DNA from: Haematococcus lacustris | Taxonomy: Eukaryota; Chlorophyta; Chlorophyceae; Chlamydomonadales; Haematococcaceae | Reading direction: 5' to 3' | NCBI GenBank assembly: GCA_030144725.1 | Contig: JASKMD010000029.1 | Coordinates: 1,815,001-1,879,000 of the forward strand | Length of the DNA: 64,000 bases | Part shown: in pieces, positions 52,801-64,000 of the stretch | Layout: each line of letters begins with the position of its first letter | How positions within the stretch are numbered: position 1 is the stretch's first letter | Program-made: the position numbers and the translations under genes | The notes under the pieces: generated by a model | Databases searched by the model: none | Told to the model about the DNA's origin: nothing | The model's input: only the letters and a program-made list of their open reading frames with translations

Positions 52801-55800
52801 AGGCGGAGAAGTAGTAGATGGTGGTCGACACCGTAATGATGGTGGACAACATGATCAGCCCTGCACCACCACACCCAGGGCACCAGCAGCGAGGCTGACA
52901 AGCCACGACACAACCAACCAACCAACCAACCAACCTACCTACCACCCTTGCTGCTGCAGTGGGCTGATGCTGCTGCTGGTTCTTGTGCTGCCCTCACCAT
53001 AGATGCCCAGGTAGTGCAGGGAGTCCACCAGGTTCTCGTCCATGATGTCCTGGTCCTTGGTGAACGCCAGCAGCAGCTCACCCACTGGGTTTTGCAGGAA
53101 AAAGCTCAGCGGGGCATACAGGGTGCTGCGGGTGCAGGGTGAGTGGGGCAGTAACTGATAAGCCACCAGCAAGGGAAAGGAAAGGGAAAAGGGCGCAACA
53201 GCCACTGCGACTGCTAGTGTGGTCAGCTGGAGGCTGTACTTCCAGCTGAAGGGGGAGAGGTATCAAGTAGCATGGCATAGCTGCCAGCTGCCTGGTCCTA
53301 GGCCCCTCCTGCTGCTGCCCTCCTGGATCAGGCCCAGCCTCACTTGTGCACGGCGCGGGCGTGCAGGCGCTGGCAGGAGCCGTGTGTCCACCAGTGGAAG
53401 CCGGCACCGCGGAAGAACATGGAGAAGACGAAGAACAGCACAGGGATGGAGTAGGTGATGATGTAGGCCTGTAACACACACCAGGGGCAGGGCAGCAGCC
53501 GAGATTGGATGGGACCCTGGCTGGCCTTCCGCTGCACAGCACCACTGCTTGACAGCTGCTGCCCTCCTGCCTGGGCTGCCCTGTCCACCCAGCCCACCAC
53601 TCCTGAAGCTACACTTCCAGCCCACCTGGCCGGCAGACAGCTTGGTGAAGGGCGGGTCAGTGGCGGCGTCCACTGGGTTCCTCCTGATCACGCTCTTGGG
53701 GTACCACACGCGCGCGTCACTGGTCCACTGCCGCAGCCACCAGTCGCTGATCTGGCGGGAGGTCTGGCAGGCCAGGAAGATGATCAAGGTGATGGTGAAC
53801 ACCGTGCCCCAGCCCGGCGAGTAGGCTAACATGGTGCGCATGGCCTCGTTCACAGTCAGCGCGGTCTTCTTCTCCTTCTTCTTGCCCATGCTGCCCTTCA
53901 GGTCGGTCACGCCCAGGTTCAGCGAGCCGGAGGTCGCGGGGCGCGCCTTCTTGGTCGTGTCGCGCGGCTGCTCTGCGCCACCAGCAGCTGCCAGGAGGTG
54001 CGAGGTGGGCAGCACCCTCGACAGCAGCTCGCGCGCGCGCTCGTTCCAGGGTCCAAAGTACAGCATGCGGCCGTCCTCCATGATGGCCACCTTGTCCATC
54101 TGCGGCAGGAACTCGACCTGGTGCGTGATCATGACCACGGCCTTGTCGCGCATCAGGCCGCGCAGGCAGTGGCTGAACATGTGGTGGGCGGTGTGGTGGT
54201 CCACAGCGGACAGGGCGTTGTCCAGCAGCACCAGGTCGCTGTCGGCGTAGGCAGCGCGGGCCACGTTCAGGCGCTGGCGCTGGCCTGCAGTGCAGGAAGT
54301 CAAGCAAGGAGCTCCACACGTGGCAGGCCTGTGGTTGCAGAGGAGGGGATGGGAGGGAGCATATGGCTGGGTGGAGGGGCCAGGCCAGGCCCAGCAGCAG
54401 GCAGGCGTGCTCACCACCGCTGAGGTTGATGCCACGCAGGCCTGCATAGCTCTGGTTGCCCTGTGGGAGGATCTGCAGGTCCAGCTCCAGGGCACAGGCG
54501 TGGATGACGGCATCGTAAGCCTCAGGGTCGAACTCCTTGCCAAACAGGATGCTGTCACGCTGCAAGCACCCAGGCAGGAAGGAAACGTAGGCATTGGTCC
54601 AGCATGGCAGAGGCACTTGCCTTGCCCTGCCCTACTACTCCACACACCCAGCTGTGTCCCAGATCCTTGCCCTGCCCTGCCCTGCGCAGCCCTGTGCTAC
54701 CTGGCTGTGTGCCTCACCAGGGTCAGGTTCTGGCACCAGGGGTTCTGGGGCACGTAGGCCACGCGGCCACCGCATGTGGCGCTGCCATGCAGCTTCTCCA
54801 TGTTGCCCAGGATGGCAGAGATGAGGGACGACTTGCCAGCACCCACACGCCCCACGACAGCCACCAGTTCACCAGCCTTGACGCTGAACTCGGGCACAGA
54901 CAAGGTGAATGGGGTGGTGCTGTTGGGGTGCTTGAACTCCGCATCCCGCTGCAGCCAGGCAGGCACAGCCACCAGGTGAGGCAAGGATGGGCAGGGGAGG
55001 CACAGCGGCAGGGATGAGGGGCAGGGCAGTGGTTGCAAGAGGCATTGAAAGGGGTAGGCCAGGGGCAGGATTGCACTAGCAGCCTGCATCCTGCACTCAC
55101 AATAGCGACCCCGGCTGTGCGGTTCATGGCCTGGCGGTCCGGCACCTCAGCCAGCAGGAACGCCTCCACCCTGCGGCAAGCACAGGCCAGCAGCAGCGGC
55201 AGCCGCATGTCCACTGCTGGGGCTGGCAGGCCTAGTCAGCTCGTTGTTCATCAGCAAGGCCTGAAAGACCTGGCAGGCTGGAGCTGCTACTGGTGGCACG
55301 TGTGGCAGCAGCACCTCACCTGTCGATTGAGGCAAGCATATCTGATGCAGCGCGCATGGCCTTGGGCAGCACCACCAGGGGGAAGCGGAGGATGTTGAAC
55401 AGGGACAGGATGGGGAAGGTCAGGGTGCTGGTGATGCGCGACACATTGAGCTCGTAAGCGCTGAAGATGACCAGGGCGGTGGCAGGTGGGGTGCCGAACA
55501 CCATCCTGCGGCACAAAGGAGCGTGGCACAGCAGTCAGCAGCAGCAAGTCAAGCCACAGGATGGTAGGCAGTCTGTGGCCACTGGGTGTCATGCTCATGC
55601 AGGCCAGAGGGGCCAAGTGGGAGAGTTCAGGGCAGGGCTAGGCAGAGCAGGGCAGGGCAGGTAGAGGGGAAGCATGGCCAGTCCGCTGCTACCCACTCAC
55701 ATGACCTGGATGGTCTTGATCAGGGCCACACGAAACTGGATGGCCAGCTCACGCTTGCGGATCTGCACACCAGGCAGCACGGCGCAAGATGACACCCAAT

Positions 55801-58051
55801 GCCCACCCAAGACGGATGAAGGCACAGAACAAATTGCTCCAGACCAAGAAGGCAGGGGCAGGGGCAGGGGCTTTGTAGGGAGCAGCCACTCACTGTGCTG
55901 ACAGTCTTCTCAAAGAACTGCTCCCAGGCATAGTACCTGGCAAGGGGCAGCACCAGCCAGCAACAGGCCACTCAGCCAGCAGCCTGCAGCTGTGTTCAGG
56001 TCACTGATAGCTGTGTTCAGGGCAGGGGTGGGTGGGCCAGTGCGACCATCGCCAGGCGACCAGGGCAGGTGTGACCAGGGTGTGAGCCAGTCAGCCGGTG
56101 CTGGGTGCTGTGGTGCTCACTTGACCAGCTTCATGGCGGGCAGCAGCTCCTGGAAGATGGAGCCGCGCTCCTGAGTGTTGGCTGCGTTGGCCTTCTTGTG
56201 CAGGATGATGCGCCAGCCAAACAGGTACTGGCAGGGCATGACGATGAACACCACACCCCAGCCAGGCAGCGCCCACTGCTTGACCAGCACCACCAGAATG
56301 GTCAGGATGGCCAGCGCCTCAATGGGAGCGGTCCACAGGTAGTGGATGTCCTGCAGGGCCAGAGGGGCAGGAGGGTGAAGGGCATCCAGTGCGCGGCTAG
56401 GCCCAAACCTGGCCTGGCAAGCGCAGCAGCAGCCGTAGCAGCAGGCCAGCAGCAGCCCATCAACAGCACACCTGGCAGCAGGTACTAGGCAGCCTAAGTG
56501 CCTGACCTCCATACCACACCACCCCCTTGCCCACGCCTCGCCCAAGCCTTGCCTGGATGCCATCGAAGATCTTGGTGATGTCACTGGCCACAAATGACAC
56601 AGCGTCCGAGGCCATCTCCTTGGTGATGCTGGCCATGGCAAAGGACTTGCGGCAAATGGCGTTGGTCAGAGCGGCGCGTACAGACACGCCCACCGTCATG
56701 CAGCCATACGTCATGCGCTGGAGGGCAATGCCTGCAGCCAGGCGCAGCTTTGCAGTTTGCTGATATTGCGATATGGAGTGGGCGGCGAGGATGGAAGGCA
56801 CAGCCAACCAGGCCAGACCAGGGCAGGTCAAGCAGGTCAGCAGGCAGCCTAGCAGGCCGGCCTGCAGGCCAGGCAGGGTCGAGCCTTGCTGGTGCAATGG
56901 CTGCGCAGTCAAGCCAGCCTTGGTGCCAGCTTCAGCAGGGCAGGGCAGGTAGGTGTGGTGAGGGCAGGCAGTCTGTGCACCCACCCAGCACGTAGCCGTC
57001 CATGAAGAAGGCTGCAGCCAGGATCCAGCCCTGGTAGGGCTCCCTCCACTCTGGGTGCCTGTTCACGTGGAACTGGAGCGTGCGAACGAAGAAGAAGGCA
57101 CCCATGATGACGCACACCGACCACAGCAGCTTGAACAGGCCTGCAGGAGCAAGGGCGTTGGTGCAGGCGCATTGGACCTCAGCACAAGGTGTGTGATGTT
57201 TGCTGGACATAACAGACAAGGACCAGGCATGAGGCTGGGGTGGCTCAGGGAGTCAGGGCTGAGAGAGGTGTGCAGGCATGGTCACCAAGAGGTGGCAGTG
57301 GCAGACTGTAGAGCTGGCTCAGGCAAAAGAGCCAAACACAGAGAAACCAGGTGGTGAAGTGGGCAGGCAGATGGTGTGGCACAGGAGGTGCCAGGCGGCA
57401 GTGTGATGCAGGCAGCGGCCAGCAGATGGGCTGTGTCCTGGACCTCACCTGCCAGCATCAGCTGCCGGCCAAACACTGATTGCAGGACCTTGCGGAGCTT
57501 GGGGTTGCCCTTGGCCACAGCTTCATCCCAGGCGGTGCGGAACCGTTCGTAAGCCACCTGCGTACAGATCGCGGCGTAGGCTGCGTCAGTTGGCAGCGCA
57601 AGCGTCCAGGTGAGGCCCAAGGCTGCGACAAGCTGTCAAATCCCGGTCCGGAAAAGGTCAGGTCGCCTAAAAGATGGTTGACTCGTGGAAGTAGTAGGGT
57701 TCAAACGCTGTGAAGCACGCTGAGGCTGACGGCTGAAGTTGCAGGACAATGTCCGCTGCCAACGGCGATGGTTGCGCCCCGGCCTAGGGAGCCAATGACC
57801 CTCCCGCGGCACTCACGTCTGCAGTTTGCTCAGGTGGCAGCACGCAGGCCTCCACTGGCACATCATCTCTCCGCGCAGCCGAGACAATGGGATTAATCCA
57901 CCTGCCGGCCGGCACCAGGGTTATATGAGCTGGACCGGGGCTTGCGACCCTGCGGAGTGGCTGTGGCCCAACAACTCTCCTACCTGAAGCTATACTTGTT
58001 GAAGAAGCCAGCGGTCGCGTCCGACGCGGCGTACTTATTGGCGACGCCCAT
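49824..58051 (-). CDS. ABCC/MRP-type full ABC transporter (25 exons), copy A
   Basis: All 25 exons could be placed from 58051 ([18 protein letters not shown]) to the stop at 49824; joined length is 3954 nt (1317 residues) with consistent phases. Exon 5 (56553-56731) uses a GC donor. Domains: a short N-terminus without TMD0, TMD1, NBD1 (Walker [10 protein letters not shown] 429-437, LSGGQ 519-523, Walker B LVLLD-N 539-544), a linker, TMD2, and NBD2 (Walker [10 protein letters not shown] 1089-1096, WSLGQ 1192-1196, Walker B with catalytic E1217, H-loop H1248). NBD1 has Asn where a catalytic Glu would be, the usual ABCC asymmetry. Expected role: ATP-driven export of organic anions or conjugates from the cytosol across the plasma or vacuolar membrane. 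The substrate cannot be read. The length resembles animal ABCC4/5 rather than long TMD0 forms. Confidence 0.93.
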
Positions 58052-58911
58052 TGCGGGTGTGGCCAAATGCGGTGGAAGCTGGGCTGGTCCAGCTCTGCCT
58101 GTATTGTGGGTGGGTGGGGCTTTAAGCTTTTAGGATTGTAGGAGTGAGTGTTCGAGGTTCCGGCATACAACCCCCTACGCGGCTGAACCTCGGCATTGGT
58201 GCGTGATGGTATGTTCGCACCATTGGATGACCTCACGCAAGATAAGAGCTTGTCAGACAACAGCTCGTGTCACACGGTTTCAAGAGACGGAGCAACCCAA
58301 CAATAGTAGAGGACTGCGATGGTTTGCGCTGGTTTGTGCGTTCGGTGTAAGCCAATACGATAGCCAGCACCGTGAAGTTGTGGGCGCCTGAGACTAGGGC
58401 AGGGAATAGAGTGTTGTTACATTCATTCAACTCCCAGCTACCTCACTCACGCTTCAGATCCAAGTTCACAGATACATCCATTGTTCTACACTACAAGCTG
58501 CATGATGCTGTTCCTGCCATACAAAATGTTCACACATCTGCTCACGCTATGCAAGGATGCTGCCTGCCACTCTATGCAGGTACACAGGTGCTCAGCATGC
58601 AACTGCCAGCGCCGCAGCAGGTGTTGGACAAGCATGCACAGTACAAGCGTAGGGACATCTCGCCAGTTTTAGCTGTAGCTTTAGCTTCCCCACCTACACA
58701 TACACTCCCCTCTTCTTGCTGCCTCCATGGCTTCACAGCCAGCATGTGAAAACTCCCAGCCTCTTTCAATTCTTCTCACCCATGGCTGTCGGCCCCATGG
58801 CCTGACCTAACCCATCGCATACTCTCCATCACAGAACCCACATGCTTGCGTGCCACAGCTCGACTGGCTGCCTCTTGCCCTCCTTCACTGGCTGCTGTCC
58901 ACTGCCCCTGC
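58052..58911. other. Spacer between ABCC copies; promoter of A and 3' flank of B
   Basis: About 58400-58911 matches the 3' flank of copy A (49260-49823), including the TGTAA. About 58052-58400 is the 5' region of copy A; no TATA-like element is obvious. No separate gene. Confidence 0.5.
58417..58421 (-). terminator. Candidate poly(A) signal TGTAA for ABCC copy B
   Basis: Plus-strand TTACA in a GTTGTTACATTCATTCAACT context shared with copy A. Confidence 0.5.
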
Positions 58912-61900
58912 TCAGCGCCCGTGCCCTGCAGCCTGGCGTGCCGCAAAGAAGTTGGCTGCCATCTGGCGCAGCGCGGCTGCAGCAGCGTCGCCAGTCTTGT
59001 CCACCAGCTTGCTGAACATGGACTCCCGGTCAGCCAGCAGGGCGCTGGGCTCCGCATTCTCCTTCAGCACACCAGCCTCCATCACCAGCACCTGGGCAGG
59101 GCAGGGGGCAGGGGGCACTGTGAAGCCAGCACTCACTGCCCTCCAGCCTAATGGCACGCAATGCCAGCAACCAGCGCTTCCAGCACCTCAGCCTGACAGG
59201 CCCCTCCTCTGCTGCTGGGTTCAGGCAGACCAGCGCATGCCTCTGCCAGCGGCTGTGCCTTGCCCTGCCACCCGCCCCTCACGGCCTAGGCAGCTGCTGG
59301 CCTCACCTTGTCGGACTCAATCACGGTGTCCAGGCGGTGCGCAATGGTGATGATGGTGCGTGCCTGGAATACGCGCTTGATGACGGCCTGCACCTCCTGC
59401 TCAGTGGCCGGGTCCATGGCGGCAGTGGCCTCGTCCAGGCACAGCACAGGCACCTGCAGCACCAGGGCCACCAGCCAGGGCTCAGCTCAACCACTGCTCC
59501 ACCTGGCCAGCTCGACCAGCAGCACAGCAGATGTGGACCTCACAACCTGGCTGATGTGCACAACAACGCTGTTCCTGGGCCTACAGCCATCCACCACCAA
59601 CAGCAGTGCCGGTTGGCCACACGCACCTTGCGCAGGGCAGCGCGCGACAGGCACACCAGCTGCTGCTGGCCCAGGGACCAGGCGCCTGAGCCAGTGCCAG
59701 CCACACGGCCGTCCAGGCCGCCTGTGCGCTTCACCTGCTCCTCAAGGCTGGCCTGTGGGGCAGGACAGGGCAGAAGGGGGTCAGCTGTGAGTGTGGAGCA
59801 GGGGCAGGGAGCAGTGGGAAGGGGCCAGTAGGGGTAGGGGCTGCCGTATCTGGCTGTGCGCCTGACCCTGGCTGCACTCCCTGTCGGCTGCTGCTGCCAC
59901 CAGCACTGGCCTGGCCTGGCTCTCACCTGCTTGATGACGTCCCACAGCTCCACATCAGTGTGTTCGCTGAAGGGGTCCAGGTTGGTGCGCACGGTGCCGC
60001 TGAACACCACTGGCTCCTGGGGGATGATGCTCAGACCGCGGCGCAGGCGGCGCAGGGTCATGCTGGCGATGTTTGCACCGTCCACGAAGATGTTGCCCTT
60101 CTCCAGCTCAAACATGCGGTACAGCGCCAGCAGCAGCGTGCTCTTGCCCGACCCAGTGCGACCCACCACGCCAACCTGCAGTGGGGGGCAGCCAAGCAGC
60201 CAGGCAGCTTAGCAGTCAGTGGGTGCAGTAGCCTGTGGGGTGGGGAGCAGTGCCCTGTCCTGGTGCTCACCTTGTCATGGTGGGCCAGCGAGAAGGTGAC
60301 GCCCTTGAGGGCAAAGGGTGCAGTGGGCGCATCTGCAGGTCATGGGCAGCAAGCTGCTGGTGGGCAGAGCGTGGGCTGATGCCCAGCAATGGGAATGTTG
60401 ACCATGAGGTCGTGGGTGCATGCAAGCTGGCACAGGGGCAGCACAGGGGCAGGGACACAGGCTGGTCAGCTGGAGGTGCATCATCTCAGGCCAGCCACTG
60501 CCTGTGGGGGCTTGGGCCAGCCACTCACATTTCATCCACACGTTGTCAAACACCACGGTGCCGCGGCTGGGCCAGTTGATGGGTGCCCCGTCAGCGTCCA
60601 TGGTGCCAGACTTGGCCTGCTTGCCTCCCGCTGACACCACGATGCTCAGGTCAGGCTTGCCACCACTGGTAGAGGTGCTGGAAACCGGGGTTTGATCAGC
60701 CTTGGCAGCACCCTCCACTGGAATGGAGGTGGCTGCAGCAGCAGGGAGGCGAGCAGGCCAGCAGGGGTGGGCAGCTGGGAATGGGTTTTGGTCCGGGTGC
60801 TGCAGGGTGTGGTGTGGGGCCAGCACTAGGCAGGGGCAGTCCTGTGCTCGTCAGGGTGTGCGCTGGGCTGCTGTCCAGGCAGGAGCACGGCCACCACCCA
60901 CCCAGCCAGCCGATCTTCTCCACAGCAGCCAGGTTGAACAGGGACTCTGCCAGGAAGCGCACGGACCAGGTGTAGAACACAAGCATCTGCACAGAAAGCA
61001 GGGCATGCCAGGGCAAGTGGTGCGGTGAGGGTTAGTGGTGCGGTGTGGTGTGGCAGGGCAGGGTATGCTGGAACAGGTCAGGTCAGGTCAGGTTGATCAG
61101 CAGCAGCGGTTGCAGTGGCGGTGTCACCCAGTGTGGTTGCCCAGTGCAAGGGGCCCTCACCTGGATGGTGTTGCTGAATGCCAGTCCCACAGTGGCTGCT
61201 CCCAGCTCCTCCGCCAGGCCCACCGCAAAGCAGGACACGGCCAGCACCAGGATGGCGCCGTACAGGTCGCACCAGTGCGCCAGCCACAGGTTCAGGGACT
61301 CGCCAGTGAACACGGTGGCGTGGTGCACGTCATTCCTGAGCAGCCAAGGCGGCAACCAGGCAGGCTGGGAGGGTGGTGTGCCTGGGTGCTGGGGCTGGTA
61401 GGCGGACATGGCCAGGTGCTCAGCTCAGTGGCCTGGAGCCTTGCGCCCCAGGCAGCTGTGGAGCAGCCAGGTGGCTAGCCATGCGAGGGATGTCACGCAT
61501 GCTCCATGGCATGCAGGCTGGGGCTGGTGCGTCCACTCACCGCTGGATGGCAGTCTGGATGAAGAACTCTGTCTTGTTGAAGGCCTGGATGACGGACAGC
61601 CCCTCCAGCGTCTCAGCCACCAGGCCCACCAGCGCTCCTGCTCAGCAGGCAGGGCCAGGGAGCAGCTCATGCCAGGGCCAGGGCCAGGGCCACAGGGAAG
61701 GGTTTGATGCCAGGCAGGCCAGGTGCCAGCAGGGCTACCAGCACCGCCAGCAGCCCACCACAAGGCTGCCACTAGATTTGCTTGTGCACTGGCCAACTGT
61801 GGCTGTCATACAGCCCTCACCTCCTGTGGTGGTGCGGTGCGCCTTGAGCTTGGTGGCAGCGGGCAGGTAGAACACCAACATGATCAGGGTCACGATGATG

Positions 61901-62426
61901 AGCACGCCCGCAAAGGCAGAGAAGTAGTAGATGGTGGTCGACACCGTAATGATGGTGGACAACATGATCAGCCCTGCACCACCACACCCAGGGCACCAGC
62001 AGCGAGGCTGACAAGCCACGACACAACCAACCAACCAACCAACCAACCAACCAACCAACCAACCAACCAACCAACCAACCTACCACCCTTGCTGCTGCAG
62101 TGGGCTGATGCTGCTGCTGGTTCTTGTGCTGCCCTCACCATAGATGCCCAGGTAGTGCAGGGAGTCCACCAGGCCCTCGTCCATGGTGTCCTGGTCCTTG
62201 GTGAACGCCAGCAGCAGTTCGCCCACTGGGTTTTGCAGGAAGAAGCTTAGCGGGGCGTACAGGGTGCTGTGGGTGTAGGGCGAGTGGGGCGAGAACTAAT
62301 CAGCCACAGTGCAGGCAAAGGAGAGGGAAAGGAAACGAGCTGCAGCAGACCCTGGCGCCATCTGCACTGAATGCTGGCAACGAGTGGTATGGCATAGCTG
62401 GCAGCTGCCCTGATCCTAGGACCCTC

Positions 62427-62459
<33 letters not shown>

Positions 62460-64000
62460 CCCTTACATCAGGCCCAGCCTCACTTGTGCACGGCGCGGGC
62501 GTGCAGGCGCTGGCAGGAGCCGTGTGTCCACCAGTGGAAGCCGGCACCGCGGAAGTACATGGAGAAGACGAAGAACAGCACAGGGATGGAGTAGGTGATG
62601 ATGTAGGCCTGCAGCTCACACCAGGGGCAGGGCAGCAGCCAGGATTAGATGGGGAGCAACCCTGGCTGCCCCTGCACCACACAGCAGCACTGTCCCTGAC
62701 CTCCTGCACTGGGCTGCCCTGTCCGTAATCCCACCCAGTCAACTCCTGTAGCTGTACTTCCAGTTCACCTGGCTGGCAGACAGCTTGGTGAAGGGCGGGT
62801 CAGTGGCGGCGTCCACTGGGTTCCTCCTGATCACGCTCTTGGGGTACCACACGCGCGCGTCACTGGTCCACTGCCGCAGCCACCAGTCGCTGATCTGGCG
62901 GGAGGTCTGGCAGGCCAGGAAGATGATCAAGGTGACGATGAACACCGTGCCCCAGCCCGGCGAGTAGGCTAACATGGTGCGCATGGCCTCGTTCACAGTC
63001 AGCGCGGTCTTCTTCTCCTTCTTCTTGCCCATGCTACCCTTCAGGTCGGTCACGCCCAGGTTCAGCGAGCCGGAGGTCGCTGGGCGCGCCTTCTTGGTCG
63101 TGTCGCGCGGCTGCTCTGCGCCACCAGCAGCTGCCAGGAGGTGCGAGGTGGGCAGCACCCTCGACAGCAGCTCGCGCGCGCGCTCGTTCCAGGGTCCAAA
63201 GTACAGCATGCGGCCGTCCTCCATGATGGCCACCTTGTCCATCTGCGGCAGGAACTCGACCTGGTGCGTGATCATGACCACGGCCTTGTCGCGCATCAGG
63301 CCGCGCAGGCAGTGGCTGAACATGTGGTGGGCGGTGTGGTGGTCCACAGCGGACAGGGCGTTGTCCAGCAGCACCAGGTCGCTGTCGGCGTAGGCAGCGC
63401 GGGCCACGTTCAGGCGCTGGCGCTGGCCTGCAGTGCAGGAAGTCAAGCAAGGAGCTCCACACGTGGCAGGCCTGTGGTTGCAGAGGAGGGGATGGGAGGG
63501 AGCATATGGCTGGGTGGAGGGGCCAGGCCAGGCCCAGCAGCAGGCAGGCGTGCTCACCACCGCTGAGGTTGATGCCACGCAGGCCTGCATAGCTCTGGTC
63601 GCCCTGTGGGAGGATCTGCAGGTCCAGCTCCAGGGCACAGGCGTGGATGACGGCATCGTAAGCCTCAGGGTCGAACTCCTTGCCAAACAGGATGCTGTCA
63701 CGCTGCAAGCACCCAGGCAGGAAGGAAACGTAGGCATTGGTCCAGCATGGCAGAGGCACTTGCCTTGCCCTGCCCTACTACTCCACACACCCAGCTGTGT
63801 CCCAGATCCTTGCCCTGCCCTGCCCTGCGCAGCCCTGTGCTACCTGGCTGTGTGCCTCACCAGGGTCAGGTTCTGGCACCAGGGGTTCTGGGGCACGTAG
63901 GCCACGCGGCCACCGCATGTGGCGCTGCCATGCAGCTTCTCCATGTTGCCCAGGATGGCGGAGATGAGGGACGACTTGCCAGCACCCACACGCCCCACGA
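58912..64000 (-). CDS. ABCC/MRP-type transporter, copy B (partial, runs off the window)
   Basis: Exons correspond one to one with exons 11-25 of copy A: 63861-64000 (partial), 63558-63702, 62769-63427, 62484-62608, 62139-62266, 61821-61973, 61541-61637, 61161-61335, 60902-60986, 60529-60732, 60271-60332, 59927-60175, 59627-59752, 59307-59453 and 58912-59091. Exon lengths are identical and introns nearly so, giving a recent tandem duplication (offset 9088-9143 bp). Few residues differ, e.g. TSRQ-side VFIVTLIIF for [16 protein letters not shown] for [16 protein letters not shown] for MFFRGAGFH and [10 protein letters not shown] for [13 protein letters not shown]2 motifs are intact. The 5' third is outside the window. 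Confidence 0.92.
61974..62138 (-). repeat. Expanded (CCAA)n tetranucleotide in ABCC copy B intron
   Basis: Copy B has about 13 AACC units (62026-62082) where copy A has about 5 (52912-52935), at the same intron position. This is the main visible length change in this intron. Confidence 0.75.

Noticed and set aside
53263..54645. 460-aa minus ORF as a single protein
   Set aside because: It reads through ABCC exon 13 but extends into introns on both sides; LSGGQ is only restored by splicing to exon 12.

Overview
The window is nuclear DNA of a green alga. It is GC-rich, and its host genes are cut into many short exons with GT-AG (a few GC-AG) introns. TGTAA-type poly(A) signals lie downstream of genes, and the mobile elements belong to families known from chlorophytes (a Dualen/RandI non-LTR retrotransposon, a chromodomain Ty3/gypsy element, Fanzor/TnpB-like elements, a hAT-like transposon). 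A volvocalean alga such as Haematococcus fits best; this is inference from sequence style, not a database match.

Layout. (1) 1-25449 is one Ty3/gypsy chromovirus, its 5' part outside the window, split by three nested insertions: a TA-flanked inverted-repeat DNA element (285-1415); a large foldback-like composite (about 1643-13762) full of tandem arrays, which itself holds a 5'-truncated Dualen-family tail; and a full-length Dualen-type retrotransposon (13850-23473) with a perfect 14-bp target-site duplication. The gypsy integrase, chromodomain and 3' LTR follow (23474-25449). (2) 25574-27298 is a broken hAT-like transposase copy. (3) 27826-31055 is a six-exon TspO/MBR gene. (4) 31753-38662 is a four-exon catechol-O-methyltransferase-like gene whose two large introns each carry, in antisense, a Fanzor-type element; a third fragment of that family lies at 40815-41137. 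(5) 42211-46949 is a hAT-like element with a transposase gene whose intron is about 590 bp of a pure pentamer repeat, and 47241-48651 is its internally deleted derivative. (6) 49824-58051 is a complete 25-exon ABCC (MRP) transporter gene on the minus strand. A tandem, nearly identical second copy (58912 onward) runs off the right edge.

How it fits together. Three host genes (TspO, COMT-like, ABCC) could be assembled exon by exon, and each joined coding length is divisible by three. The most unusual coding sequence is the 3161-codon Dualen-type ORF. In order it carries a 2A ribosome-skipping motif, two tandem Josephin-like cysteine-protease domains, an APE endonuclease, reverse transcriptase, a PHD finger, RNase H, a CCHC knuckle and a restriction-like endonuclease. 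The most unusual non-coding structures are two arrays of a perfect 12-bp palindrome with a seven-unit higher-order repeat, and the conserved hairpin-bearing 3' ends of the Fanzor elements.
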